5,349 nucleotides of DNA, from positions 1 through 5,349 of the forward strand of contig JALHNW010000158.1 of the NCBI GenBank assembly GCA_022843345.1, read 5' to 3'. The DNA comes from Rubritepida sp. (GTDB lineage Bacteria; Pseudomonadota; Alphaproteobacteria; Acetobacterales; Acetobacteraceae). Position numbers and translations under genes: made by a program. A model generated the notes under the pieces. That model saw only the letters and a list, made by a program, of their open reading frames with translations. It searched no databases and was not told the DNA's origin. Position 1 is the stretch's first letter, and each line of letters begins with the position of its first letter. This document shows, piece by piece, positions 1-5,349 of the stretch.

Positions 1-133
1 CGTCGCGCCCGGCTTCGTGGCGGAGCGCGCGGCGCTGGCGGCGCTGGCCCCGCGCGGGGTGGACCTGTTCCTGGCCTGCGGGGCCAGGCTGGCGGCGCTG
101 CCGCGCAGCACCCGCATGACGGAGGATCGCTGA
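1..133 (+). CDS. phnH: PhnH, C-P lyase core subunit (3' end only)
   Basis: Only the last 43 codons and the TGA stop are present; the gene begins before the window. The visible C-terminus contains PRGVDLFLACG followed by LAALPRSTRM, which matches the characteristic PhnH ending (PRGVDL..., then LPRTT). In E. coli PhnH is a catalytically silent subunit that pairs with PhnG, PhnI and PhnJ in the core complex and is needed to couple phosphonate to ATP-derived ribose triphosphate. Its stop is followed directly by the phnI ATG with no spacer, and the phnI ribosome binding site lies inside its last codons. The identification rests on a short segment but is strongly supported by the gene order H-I-J-K-L-M. 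Partial only because of the window edge; no sign of decay. Confidence 0.9.
   Translation, partial: VAPGFVAERAALAALAPRGVDLFLACGARLAALPRSTRMTEDR
121..125 (+). promoter_or_regulatory. Ribosome binding site of phnI
   Basis: GGAGG lies 8 bases upstream of the ATG at 134, inside the last codons of phnH. It supports the phnI start and indicates that ribosomes can initiate phnI directly as well as by re-initiation after the adjoining phnH stop. Confidence 0.7.
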
Positions 134-1234
134 ATGTACGTGGCGGTGAAGGGCGGCGACGCGGCGATCGCGGCGGCGCATCGCTGGCTGGCGCATGAGC
201 GGCGGGGCGACGCGTCGGTGCCGGAACTCGGCGTGGCGCAGGTGGAGGGGCAGCTGGCGCTGGCGGTGGACCGGGTGATGGCCGAGGGATCGTGCTTCGA
301 CCGCAGCCTGGCGGCGCTGGCGGTGAAGCAGGCGCGGGGCGACCTGATCGAGGCGGCGTTCCTGCTGCGCGCCTATCGCACCACTCTGCCCCGCTTCGTC
401 GCCGCGCTGCCGCTGGAAACGGGCCTGATGCGCGTGCGCCGGCGCATCAGCGCGACCTACAAGGACCTGCCGGGCGGCCAGGTGCTGGGGCCGACCTTCG
501 ACTACACCCACCGGCTGCTGGATTTCGCGCTCGCTGCCGAGGGGCTGCCGCCGGAGGCGCCGGAGGAGGATGCGGCCGATGGCGCGACCATGCCGCGGGT
601 GACGGAGATCCTGGCGCGCGAGGGGCTGATGACGCGCGACGCCGCCGCCGACGACGCCGCGCCGCCGGACCTGACGCGCGAGCCGCTGGCGTTCCCCACC
701 TCGCGCCCCGCGCGGTTGCAGGCGCTGGCGCGGGGCGACGAGGGGTTCCTGCTGGGGCTCGGCTACTCCACCCAGCGCGGCTACGGCAACGCGCACCCCT
801 TCGTGGCGGAGCTGCGGGTGGGCGAATGCGAGGTGTGGGTGGAGCCGGCGGAGCTGGGCTTCCCCATCAGCCTGGGCGAGGTGACGGTGACGGAGTGCCA
901 GATGGTGAACCAGTTCGGGGGCTCGCGCGGAGCGCCGCCGCAGTTCAGCCGCGGCTACGGGCTGGCGATGGGGCACAACGAGCGCAAGGCGATGGCGATG
1001 GCGCTGGTGGACCGGGCCTTGATGGCGCGCGATCTGGGCGAGGAGGCCACGGCGCCGGCGCAGGACGAGGAGTTCGTGCTGCTGCACGCCGACAACGTGG
1101 AGGCGACCGGCTTCGTGGAGCACCTGAAGCTGCCGCACCACGTGGATTTCCAGAGCGAGCTGGAGAAGCTGCGGAGCATCCGCGCGCGCTGGGAGCGCGA
1201 GCGGGATGCCGCGATGCCGGAGGCGGCGGAATGA
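134..1234 (+). CDS. phnI: PhnI, C-P lyase core subunit (nucleosidase-like)
   Basis: 366 residues, close to the roughly 354 of E. coli PhnI, and apparently full length. In the known pathway PhnI, acting with PhnG, PhnH and PhnL, displaces adenine from ATP (or GTP) to form an alpha-D-ribose-1-phosphonate-5-triphosphate; alone it behaves as a purine-nucleotide nucleosidase. Family hallmarks visible here are the start MYVAVKGGDAAI, the block GYSTQRGYGNAHPF at residues 210-223, and the histidine-rich C-terminal block HADNVEATGFVEHLKLPHH at residues 318-336. The start at 134 has a good GGAGG ribosome binding site and abuts the phnH stop. The stop overlaps the phnJ start (ATGA). The middle (about residues 140-190) is rich in Ala, Asp and Glu and looks like the least conserved part. 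Soluble cytoplasmic protein: no signal peptide or membrane segment. Confidence 0.95.
   Translation: MYVAVKGGDAAIAAAHRWLAHERRGDASVPELGVAQVEGQLALAVDRVMAEGSCFDRSLAALAVKQARGDLIEAAFLLRAYRTTLPRFVAALPLETGLMRVRRRISATYKDLPGGQVLGPTFDYTHRLLDFALAAEGLPPEAPEEDAADGATMPRVTEILAREGLMTRDAAADDAAPPDLTREPLAFPTSRPARLQALARGDEGFLLGLGYSTQRGYGNAHPFVAELRVGECEVWVEPAELGFPISLGEVTVTECQMVNQFGGSRGAPPQFSRGYGLAMGHNERKAMAMALVDRALMARDLGEEATAPAQDEEFVLLHADNVEATGFVEHLKLPHHVDFQSELEKLRSIRARWERERDAAMPEAAE
1219..1223 (+). promoter_or_regulatory. Ribosome binding site that sets the phnJ start
   Basis: GGAGG sits 7 bases before the ATG at 1231 and 10 before the second in-frame ATG at 1234. It favours initiation at 1231, upstream of the 54-bp repeats. 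No other ATG or GTG in this frame occurs before the conserved PhnJ core; only a TTG at 1252, inside the first repeat, could be considered. The repeats are therefore expected to be translated. Confidence 0.65.
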
Positions 1235-2235
1235 TGCACGATCCCGCCCGCTTGCCGGAGGGCGAAGCCTGGAGGCGTGAATCGGCCGGGCACGATCCCG
1301 CCCGATCGCCGGAAGGCGAAGCCTGGAGGCGTGAATCGGCCGGGCACGATCCCGCCCGATCGCCGGAAGGCGAAGCCGGGAGGCGTGAATCGGCCGGGCA
1401 TGGAGCCGCCGAAGGCGGCTACAACTTCGGCTACCTGGACGAGGCGACAAAGCGGATGATCCGCCGCGCCATCCTCAAGGCGCTGGCCATCCCCGGCCAC
1501 CAGATCCCCTTCGGCGCGCGCGAGATGCCGCTGCCCTATGGCTGGGGCACCGGGGGCATCGCCGTCACGGCCGCCATATTGGGCCCGCGCGACGTGCTGA
1601 AGGTGATCGACCAGGGAGCGGACGACACGACCAATGCCGTCTCCATCCGCCGCTTCTTCGCGCGCGTCGCCGGCATCGCCACCACCACGCGCACGGCGGA
1701 AGCCAGCGTGATCCAGACCCGCCACCGCATCCCCGAGCGGCCGTTGCAGGAAGGCCAGGTGATGGTGTTCCAGGTGCCGATGCCCGAGCCGCTGTTCCGG
1801 CTGGAGCCGCGCCTGGCCGAGACGCGGCGGCTGCACGCGCTGGGTGACTACGCGCTGGCGCAGCTGCGGCTGTACGAGGACATCGCGCAGCAGGGGGAGG
1901 CGGGGAGCGCCTACAACCACCCGGTGATGGTGGCGGGGCGCTACCTGATGTCGCCCTCGCCCATCCCGGGCTTCGACAACCCGAAGCTGCACATGTCGCC
2001 GGCCATCATGCTGTTCGGCGCGGGGCGGGAGAAGAAGATCTACGCCGTGCCGCCCTGGACGGAGGTGCGCTCGCTGGATTTCGACGACCACCCCTTCGCG
2101 CCGGTGCATGCCGCGCAAGGCTGCGCCTTCTGCGGCAGCACGGCGAGCTACAAGGACGAGATCGTGGCCGATGATGCGGGCGGGCGCGTCTTCGTCTGCT
2201 CGGACACCGATGCGTGCCGGGAGGGGCAGGAATGA
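1231..2235 (+). CDS. phnJ: PhnJ, radical-SAM C-P lyase with repeat-encoded N-terminal extension
   Basis: 334 residues against about 281 in E. coli. PhnJ is the catalytic subunit that uses S-adenosylmethionine and a [4Fe-4S] cluster to cleave the C-P bond of ribose-1-phosphonate-5-phosphate, giving the alkane and a 1,2-cyclic ribose phosphate. The core begins at GYNFGYLDE (residue 63) and aligns with E. coli PhnJ at a constant offset of 57. Cys298, Cys301 and Cys323 form the CX2CX21C cluster motif. Cys329 corresponds to E. coli Cys272 (thiyl radical) and Gly89 to Gly32 (glycyl radical). All are intact. Residues 3-56 are three 18-residue repeats (consensus HDPARSPEGEAWRRESAG), absent from typical PhnJ, highly charged and probably disordered. 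Start 1231 is chosen for its ATGA overlap with phnI and its GGAGG site; the stop overlaps phnK. The catalytic call is secure; what the extension does is unknown. Confidence 0.95.
   Translation: MMHDPARLPEGEAWRRESAGHDPARSPEGEAWRRESAGHDPARSPEGEAGRRESAGHGAAEGGYNFGYLDEATKRMIRRAILKALAIPGHQIPFGAREMPLPYGWGTGGIAVTAAILGPRDVLKVIDQGADDTTNAVSIRRFFARVAGIATTTRTAEASVIQTRHRIPERPLQEGQVMVFQVPMPEPLFRLEPRLAETRRLHALGDYALAQLRLYEDIAQQGEAGSAYNHPVMVAGRYLMSPSPIPGFDNPKLHMSPAIMLFGAGREKKIYAVPPWTEVRSLDFDDHPFAPVHAAQGCAFCGSTASYKDEIVADDAGGRVFVCSDTDACREGQE
1237..1398 (+). repeat. Three tandem 54-bp repeats inside phnJ
   Basis: Units are 1237-1290, 1291-1344 and 1345-1398, head to tail with no spacer. Units 2 and 3 differ at one base (T to G, Trp to Gly). 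Units 1 and 2 differ at three bases (one amino-acid change, Leu to Ser). Each starts CACGATCCCG and ends ATCGGCCGGG. The length is a multiple of three, so the phnJ frame is kept. Each unit carries a small hairpin sequence around 1306-1319 (in unit 2: TCGCC, loop GGAA, GGCGA; imperfect in unit 1), a GGAGG, and a CCGAT/ATCGG inverted pair (exact in units 2 and 3). Codons such as CGA, CGT and AGG for Arg are more frequent here than in the surrounding genes, which prefer CGC and CGG. This suggests the block did not originate as PhnJ coding sequence. It may be an expanded short dispersed repeat; membership of a genomic repeat family cannot be judged from this window. Confidence 0.95.
1405..1419 (+). 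repeat. Perfect 6-bp inverted repeat at the end of the tandem repeat block
   Basis: GCCGCC, loop GAA, GGCGGC: a perfect stem directly after the third repeat and directly before the conserved PhnJ core (it encodes AAEGG). It could fold in the mRNA, but it lies within coding sequence and has no U-tract, so it is not a terminator. It resembles the hairpin part of the 54-bp unit and might be a diverged remnant of it, or simply a GC-rich Ala-Ala-Glu-Gly-Gly codon run. Confidence 0.55.
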
Positions 2236-2987
2236 GCGCGCTGCTGGAGGCCGATGCCCTGCACCTGCGCTTCGGCGCGGTGCGCGCGCTGGACGACGTG
2301 GCCGTGTCCATCTGGCCGGGCGAGGTGGTGGCGATCGTGGGCGAGAGCGGCTCGGGCAAGTCCACGCTGCTGCGGGTGCTGTCGGGCCAAGTCGCGCCCG
2401 ATGCGGGCGGCGTGCGCTACGCGGGCGCGGAGGTGCACGCGCTGGGCGAGGCGCAGCGGCGACGGCTGATGTGCACCGACTGGGGCTACGTGCACCAGAA
2501 CGCGCGCGACGGGCTGCGGATGGGCGTCTCGGCGGGCGGCAACATCGGCGAGCGGCTGATGGCGGCAGGCACGCGGCACTACGGCGCCATCCGCGACGCC
2601 GCGGCCGAGTGGATGGTGAAGGTGGAGCTGGACCCGGCGCGGATGGATGACCGGCCGGGGATGTTCTCGGGCGGGATGCAGCAGCGCCTGCAGATCGCGC
2701 GCTGCCTCGTCACCCAGCCGAAGCTGGTGTTCATGGACGAGCCGACGGGCGGGCTGGACGTCTCCGTGCAGGCGCGGCTGCTGGACCTGCTGCGCCGACT
2801 GGTGGGGGAGCTGGGGCTGGCGGCGTTCTTCTTGACGCACGACATCGCCGCCGCGCGGCTGCTGGCGCACCGCATACTGGTGATGCGCCACGGGCGGGTG
2901 GTGGAGGAAGGGCTGGCCGACCGGGTGCTGGACGACCCGCGGCACCCCTACACGCAGCTCCTCGTCTCCTCGGTGCTGGCGGCATGA
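2232..2987 (+). CDS. phnK: PhnK, ABC-type ATPase of the C-P lyase complex
   Basis: 251 residues, full length for the family. It is a single nucleotide-binding domain with Walker A GESGSGKST (37-45), the Q-loop region WGYVHQNARDGLR, signature FSGGMQQR (145-152), Walker B ending in Asp169-Glu170, and the switch His203 in LTHD. The stretch VSAGGNIGERLM and the C-terminus DDPRHPYTQLLVSSVLAA are distinctive for PhnK. It resembles oligopeptide-transporter ATPases, but in E. coli it binds the PhnGHIJ core through PhnJ and, with PhnL, forms a dual ABC module whose ATP hydrolysis is thought to open or remodel the core. No membrane segments. The start at 2232 overlaps the phnJ stop by 4 bases and is preceded by GGGAGGGG at 2219-2226. 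An in-frame ATG at 2214 is less likely because it would lengthen the overlap and lacks family support. Confidence 0.95.
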   Translation: MSALLEADALHLRFGAVRALDDVAVSIWPGEVVAIVGESGSGKSTLLRVLSGQVAPDAGGVRYAGAEVHALGEAQRRRLMCTDWGYVHQNARDGLRMGVSAGGNIGERLMAAGTRHYGAIRDAAAEWMVKVELDPARMDDRPGMFSGGMQQRLQIARCLVTQPKLVFMDEPTGGLDVSVQARLLDLLRRLVGELGLAAFFLTHDIAAARLLAHRILVMRHGRVVEEGLADRVLDDPRHPYTQLLVSSVLAA

Positions 2988-3664
2988 GCGCGCTGCTGGC
3001 GGTCGAGGGGCTGGGCAAGGACTTCACGCTGCACCTGCAAGGGGGCGTGACGCTGGCGGTGCTGCGCGGGGTGTCCTTCACGCTGCATGCAGGGGAATGC
3101 GTGGCGCTGACCGGGCCTTCGGGGGCGGGGAAGTCCACGCTGATGCGCTGCCTGCAAGGCAACTACGGCGCGGATGCCGGGCGCATCCTGGTCCGCCACC
3201 GCGGCGCGATGGTGGACCTGGCCGCCGCCGATGCGCGCGCGGTGCGCGAGGTGCGCGCGGAGACGCTGGGCTACGTCTCGCAGTTCCTGCGTGCCATCCC
3301 GCGCGTGCCGGCGATCGAGCTGGTGATGGCGGAAGGCGTGGGGCGCGAGGAGGCCCGCGGGCTCCTCTTGCGGCTGAACCTGCCCGAGCGGCTGCACGGC
3401 CTGCCGCCGGCCACCTTCAGCGGTGGCGAGCAGCAGCGGGTGAACCTGGCGCGCGGCTTCGCCCGCCCCCGCCCCCTGATGCTGCTGGACGAGCCGACGG
3501 CCAGCCTGGACGCCGCCAACCGCGCCGTGGTGGTGCAGTTGATCCACGAGGCGAAGGCGCGCGGCTGCGGCATCATCGGCATCTTCCACGATGCCGGGGT
3601 GCGCGACGCGGTGGCCGACCGCCTCTTTCCCGTCCTGCCGCTGGAGGCTACCGAGGCCGCATGA
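2984..3664 (+). CDS. phnL: PhnL, second ABC-type ATPase of the C-P lyase complex
   Basis: 226 residues, the usual PhnL length. Single ABC ATPase domain: Walker A GPSGAGKST (44-52), the Q-loop region GYVSQFLRAIPRV, signature FSGGEQQR (145-152), Walker B LLDEP with Asp169-Glu170, and His202 in IFHD. Overall it resembles LolD/MacB-type ATPases, but the SQFLRAIPR segment and FSGGEQQRVNLARGF are typical of PhnL. In E. coli PhnL is needed with PhnG, PhnH and PhnI to attach the phosphonate to the ribose of ATP, and it can stack on PhnK in the complex. No permease gene is next to it, in keeping with a role outside transport. The start overlaps the phnK stop (ATGA) and has only a weak ribosome binding site, so it probably depends on coupling to phnK. 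The stop overlaps phnM. Confidence 0.94.
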   Translation: MSALLAVEGLGKDFTLHLQGGVTLAVLRGVSFTLHAGECVALTGPSGAGKSTLMRCLQGNYGADAGRILVRHRGAMVDLAAADARAVREVRAETLGYVSQFLRAIPRVPAIELVMAEGVGREEARGLLLRLNLPERLHGLPPATFSGGEQQRVNLARGFARPRPLMLLDEPTASLDAANRAVVVQLIHEAKARGCGIIGIFHDAGVRDAVADRLFPVLPLEATEAA

Positions 3665-4785
3665 TCCTCACGAACGCGATGCTCGTCCTGGGCGACGAGG
3701 TGGTGCACGGCACCGTGATGGTGGAGGACGGGCTCCTCCGCGAGGTGCAGCCGGGCGCGGCCCGCCACCCCGGCGCGCTGGACTGCGAGGGCGACTTCCT
3801 CATCCCCGGCGTGGTGGACGTGCACACGGACAACCTGGAGCGCCAGGTGCAGCCGCGGGCCAATGCGCGCTGGCCCTCGCGCTCGGCCTTCCTGGCGCAT
3901 GACGGGCAATGCGCGGCGGCCGGCGTGACCACGGTGCTGGACGCGCTGTGCCTGGGCGACCTCGGCTTCGACCAGGGGCGCGACCAGACCTTCCACGAGG
4001 GTGTCGCGGACCTGACGCACTGGGCCGGCACCGGGCTGCTGCGCGCCGAGCACCTGCTGCACCTGCGCTGCGAGCTGCCGGCCCGCGACATGCCGGCGCT
4101 GCTGGACCGGGTGGCCGAGCATCCGCTGGTGGCGATGGTCTCGCTGATGGACCACTCGCCGGGCGTGGGCCAGTACCGCGACATCGCGCGCTACAAGGCG
4201 ATGCGCGTGAAGCAGACGACGATGACGGAGGCGGAGGTGGAGCGCCGCATCGCGGAATTGCAGGAGAACCAGGCGCTGACCTCGGACCGGCAGCGGCGCT
4301 GGCTGCTGGACCGCCTGGCCGACCGCGGCATCCCGCTCGCCTCCCACGACGACGAGAGCGCGGCACAGGTGGCGCGCAACGCGGCCGACGGCATCCGCAT
4401 CAGCGAGTTCCCGGTGACGATGGAAGCGGCCGAGGCGGCGCGCGACATGGGCGTGGGGGTGATCGCGGGGGCGCCGAACATCGTGCGCGGCGGCTCGCAC
4501 AGCGGCAACGTCGCGGCGATGGACATGGCGCGCGTGGGCGCGGTGGACGCGCTGGCGAGCGACTACGTGCCGCCGGCGCTGGTGGAGGCGGCCTTCATCC
4601 TGGCCGAGGAGACCGGCCTGCCGCGGGCGATCCGCGCGGTGACGGAGGCGCCGGCCCGGATGGCGGCGCTGCACGACCGCGGCTCGCTGCTGCCCGGCCT
4701 GCGGGCCGACCTGGTGCGGGTGCGGCTGCACGAGGGGATGCCGGTGGTGCGCGGGACGTGGTCGCGCGGGATCCGGGTGGCGTGA
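3661..4785 (+). CDS. phnM: PhnM, ribose-1-phosphonate-5-triphosphate diphosphohydrolase
   Basis: 374 residues, against about 378 in E. coli. PhnM is an amidohydrolase-superfamily enzyme that removes pyrophosphate from the 5' triphosphate of ribose-1-phosphonate, producing the PhnJ substrate. The N-terminal small beta domain (MILTNAMLVLGDEVV...) leads into the TIM barrel. Candidate metal and active-site residues seen are His55 and Asp57 in HTDN, which stands where most amidohydrolases have HxH, His80 in AHDGQ, His165 in MDHSPG, His229 in SHDDES, His280 in GSHSGN, and Asp301 in ASDYVPP. These motifs are characteristic of PhnM. The C-terminal barrel end GLRADLVRV returns to the small beta domain. 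The start overlaps the phnL stop by 4 bases; GGAGG at 3643 is rather far from it, so coupling is probable. The GTGA junction at the end leads into the DUF1045 gene. Confidence 0.95.
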   Translation: MILTNAMLVLGDEVVHGTVMVEDGLLREVQPGAARHPGALDCEGDFLIPGVVDVHTDNLERQVQPRANARWPSRSAFLAHDGQCAAAGVTTVLDALCLGDLGFDQGRDQTFHEGVADLTHWAGTGLLRAEHLLHLRCELPARDMPALLDRVAEHPLVAMVSLMDHSPGVGQYRDIARYKAMRVKQTTMTEAEVERRIAELQENQALTSDRQRRWLLDRLADRGIPLASHDDESAAQVARNAADGIRISEFPVTMEAAEAARDMGVGVIAGAPNIVRGGSHSGNVAAMDMARVGAVDALASDYVPPALVEAAFILAEETGLPRAIRAVTEAPARMAALHDRGSLLPGLRADLVRVRLHEGMPVVRGTWSRGIRVA

Positions 4786-5349
4786 GGGCGGCGATCTACT
4801 GGGCGCCGGAGGTCGGTGATCCGCTGCACGCTGCCGGCTCGGCCTGGCTGGGGCGGGATGCGGAGACGGGGGCCGCGCTGCCCCTGCCCGAGGGGCGATC
4901 GGAGATCGTGCGCGAGGCGGCGGGCTACGGCCTGCATGCCACGCTGAAGCCGCCCTTCCGGCTGGCCCATGGCTGGCACGAATTCATGGAGGACGCGGCC
5001 GCCTGGGCGGCGCGGCAGGCGCCCTTCGCGCTGCCGCCGCTCGCGATCGCCGACCTCAAGGGCTTCCTGGCGCTGCGCGAGCAGGCCCCCTGCCCCGCCC
5101 TGCACGCGCTCGCCGATGCGGCGGTGACGGATCTGGACGCGCATCGCGCGCCGCCCTCGGAGGAGGAGCTGGCGCGGCGGCGCAGGGCCGGGCTGTCGGC
5201 GCGGCAGGAGGCGCACCTGCGCGACTGGGGCTACCCCTACGTGCTGGACGAGTGGCGCTTCCACGTCACGCTGTCGCGCCGGCTGGACGCGGCGGAGCGG
5301 CTGGCGGTGCTGAAGGCGGCGCAGGATGCCTTGGGCGCGGCGGCGGGCA
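4782..5349 (+). CDS. DUF1045 phosphonate-metabolism protein, 2H phosphoesterase-like (5' part)
   Basis: 189 codons are visible before the window ends; the family is usually about 230 residues, so perhaps 40 are missing. A GTG start at 4782 overlaps the phnM stop (GTGA). It is chosen because the product then begins RAAIYWAP, matching the family start, and no upstream start in frame is convincing. The segment SAWLGRDAETG, then GYGLHATLKPPF, and near the end DEWRFHVTLSRRL are hallmarks of the family annotated as 'putative phosphonate metabolism protein'. His52-x-Thr54 and His161-x-Thr163 form the paired HxT motifs of the 2H phosphoesterase superfamily, which typically act on cyclic phosphodiesters. 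Inference: it may open the cyclic ribose phosphate made by PhnJ, as the unrelated PhnP does in E. coli. Family call is confident, reaction is not. No clear ribosome binding site, so it is probably coupled to phnM. Confidence 0.88.
   Translation, partial: MRAAIYWAPEVGDPLHAAGSAWLGRDAETGAALPLPEGRSEIVREAAGYGLHATLKPPFRLAHGWHEFMEDAAAWAARQAPFALPPLAIADLKGFLALREQAPCPALHALADAAVTDLDAHRAPPSEEELARRRRAGLSARQEAHLRDWGYPYVLDEWRFHVTLSRRLDAAERLAVLKAAQDALGAAAG

Noticed and set aside
292..1230. Upstream extension of the phnJ frame back into phnI
   Set aside because: The frame stays open upstream, but the translation there is Arg/Gly/Ala-rich noise overlapping conserved phnI. The ATG at 1231 with its ribosome binding site and ATGA overlap is the plausible start.
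1237..1398. CRISPR array
   Set aside because: The 54-bp units are directly adjacent with no unique spacers, lie within a coding frame, and have no cas genes nearby.
1405..1419. Rho-independent terminator
   Set aside because: The stem is perfect, but no T-run follows and the site is inside phnJ, so termination would abolish the rest of the operon.
955..2118. Long open frame on the minus strand across phnI and phnJ
   Set aside because: It is antisense to two clearly conserved genes. In such GC-rich DNA stop codons are rare in the complementary frames. Its product is a low-complexity Arg/His/Ala-rich sequence with no recognisable domain.
2108..2650. Plus-strand frame overlapping the phnJ/phnK junction
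   Set aside because: Out-of-frame reading of the conserved 3' end of phnJ and the start of phnK; low-complexity Arg/Gly/Ala product with no motif.
2232..3664. ABC transporter (phosphonate importer) ATPase pair
   Set aside because: Both proteins have ABC ATPase domains, but their detailed sequences match PhnK and PhnL rather than the importer ATPase PhnC, and no permease or binding-protein gene is present here.
3271..4731. 486-codon open frame on the minus strand across phnL and phnM
   Set aside because: Same GC-driven shadow effect: the translation is dominated by His, Arg, Gln and Val, has no family motifs, and lies opposite two intact conserved enzymes.

Overview
The window is one uninterrupted stretch of a plus-strand operon for carbon-phosphorus (C-P) lyase, the pathway that lets bacteria use phosphonates as a phosphorus source. 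The order is phnH (3' end only), phnI, phnJ, phnK, phnL, phnM, and a 5' part of a DUF1045 / 2H-phosphoesterase-like gene. The DNA is very GC-rich, with G or C at almost every third codon position. The C-P lyase core followed by a DUF1045 gene directly after phnM is a layout I associate with Alphaproteobacteria. The base composition would suit an Acetobacteraceae-type genome (Roseomonas and relatives), but that taxonomic placement is inference.

Layout: phnH abuts phnI with no gap (stop TGA, then ATG). Every later junction (I/J, J/K, K/L, L/M, M/DUF1045) is a 4-base ATGA or GTGA overlap, so the genes are very probably translationally coupled on one mRNA. There is no intergenic stretch of any length, and I see no promoter, terminator, RNA gene, mobile element or CRISPR array. 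The promoter and phnG presumably lie upstream, and the rest of the DUF1045 gene and any further phn genes downstream.

How the genes work together, from the established E. coli pathway: PhnG, PhnH, PhnI and PhnJ form the core complex. PhnI with PhnG, PhnH and PhnL exchanges the adenine of ATP for the phosphonate. PhnM releases pyrophosphate to give ribose-1-phosphonate-5-phosphate. The radical-SAM enzyme PhnJ cleaves the C-P bond, giving the alkane and a cyclic ribose phosphate. PhnK and PhnL are ABC-type ATPase subunits that associate with the core and do not appear to be transporter ATPases. The DUF1045 protein is a candidate for processing the cyclic ribose phosphate, which is inferred from fold motifs and context.

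The pathway is well known, so I do not claim a new system. The one unusual feature is at the 5' end of phnJ. Three tandem 54-bp repeats, in frame, add 54 residues to the N-terminus. Removing exactly these 162 bases would restore a PhnJ of ordinary length (280 aa). The cluster-binding and radical-site residues of PhnJ are intact, so the enzyme looks functional if the extension is tolerated.
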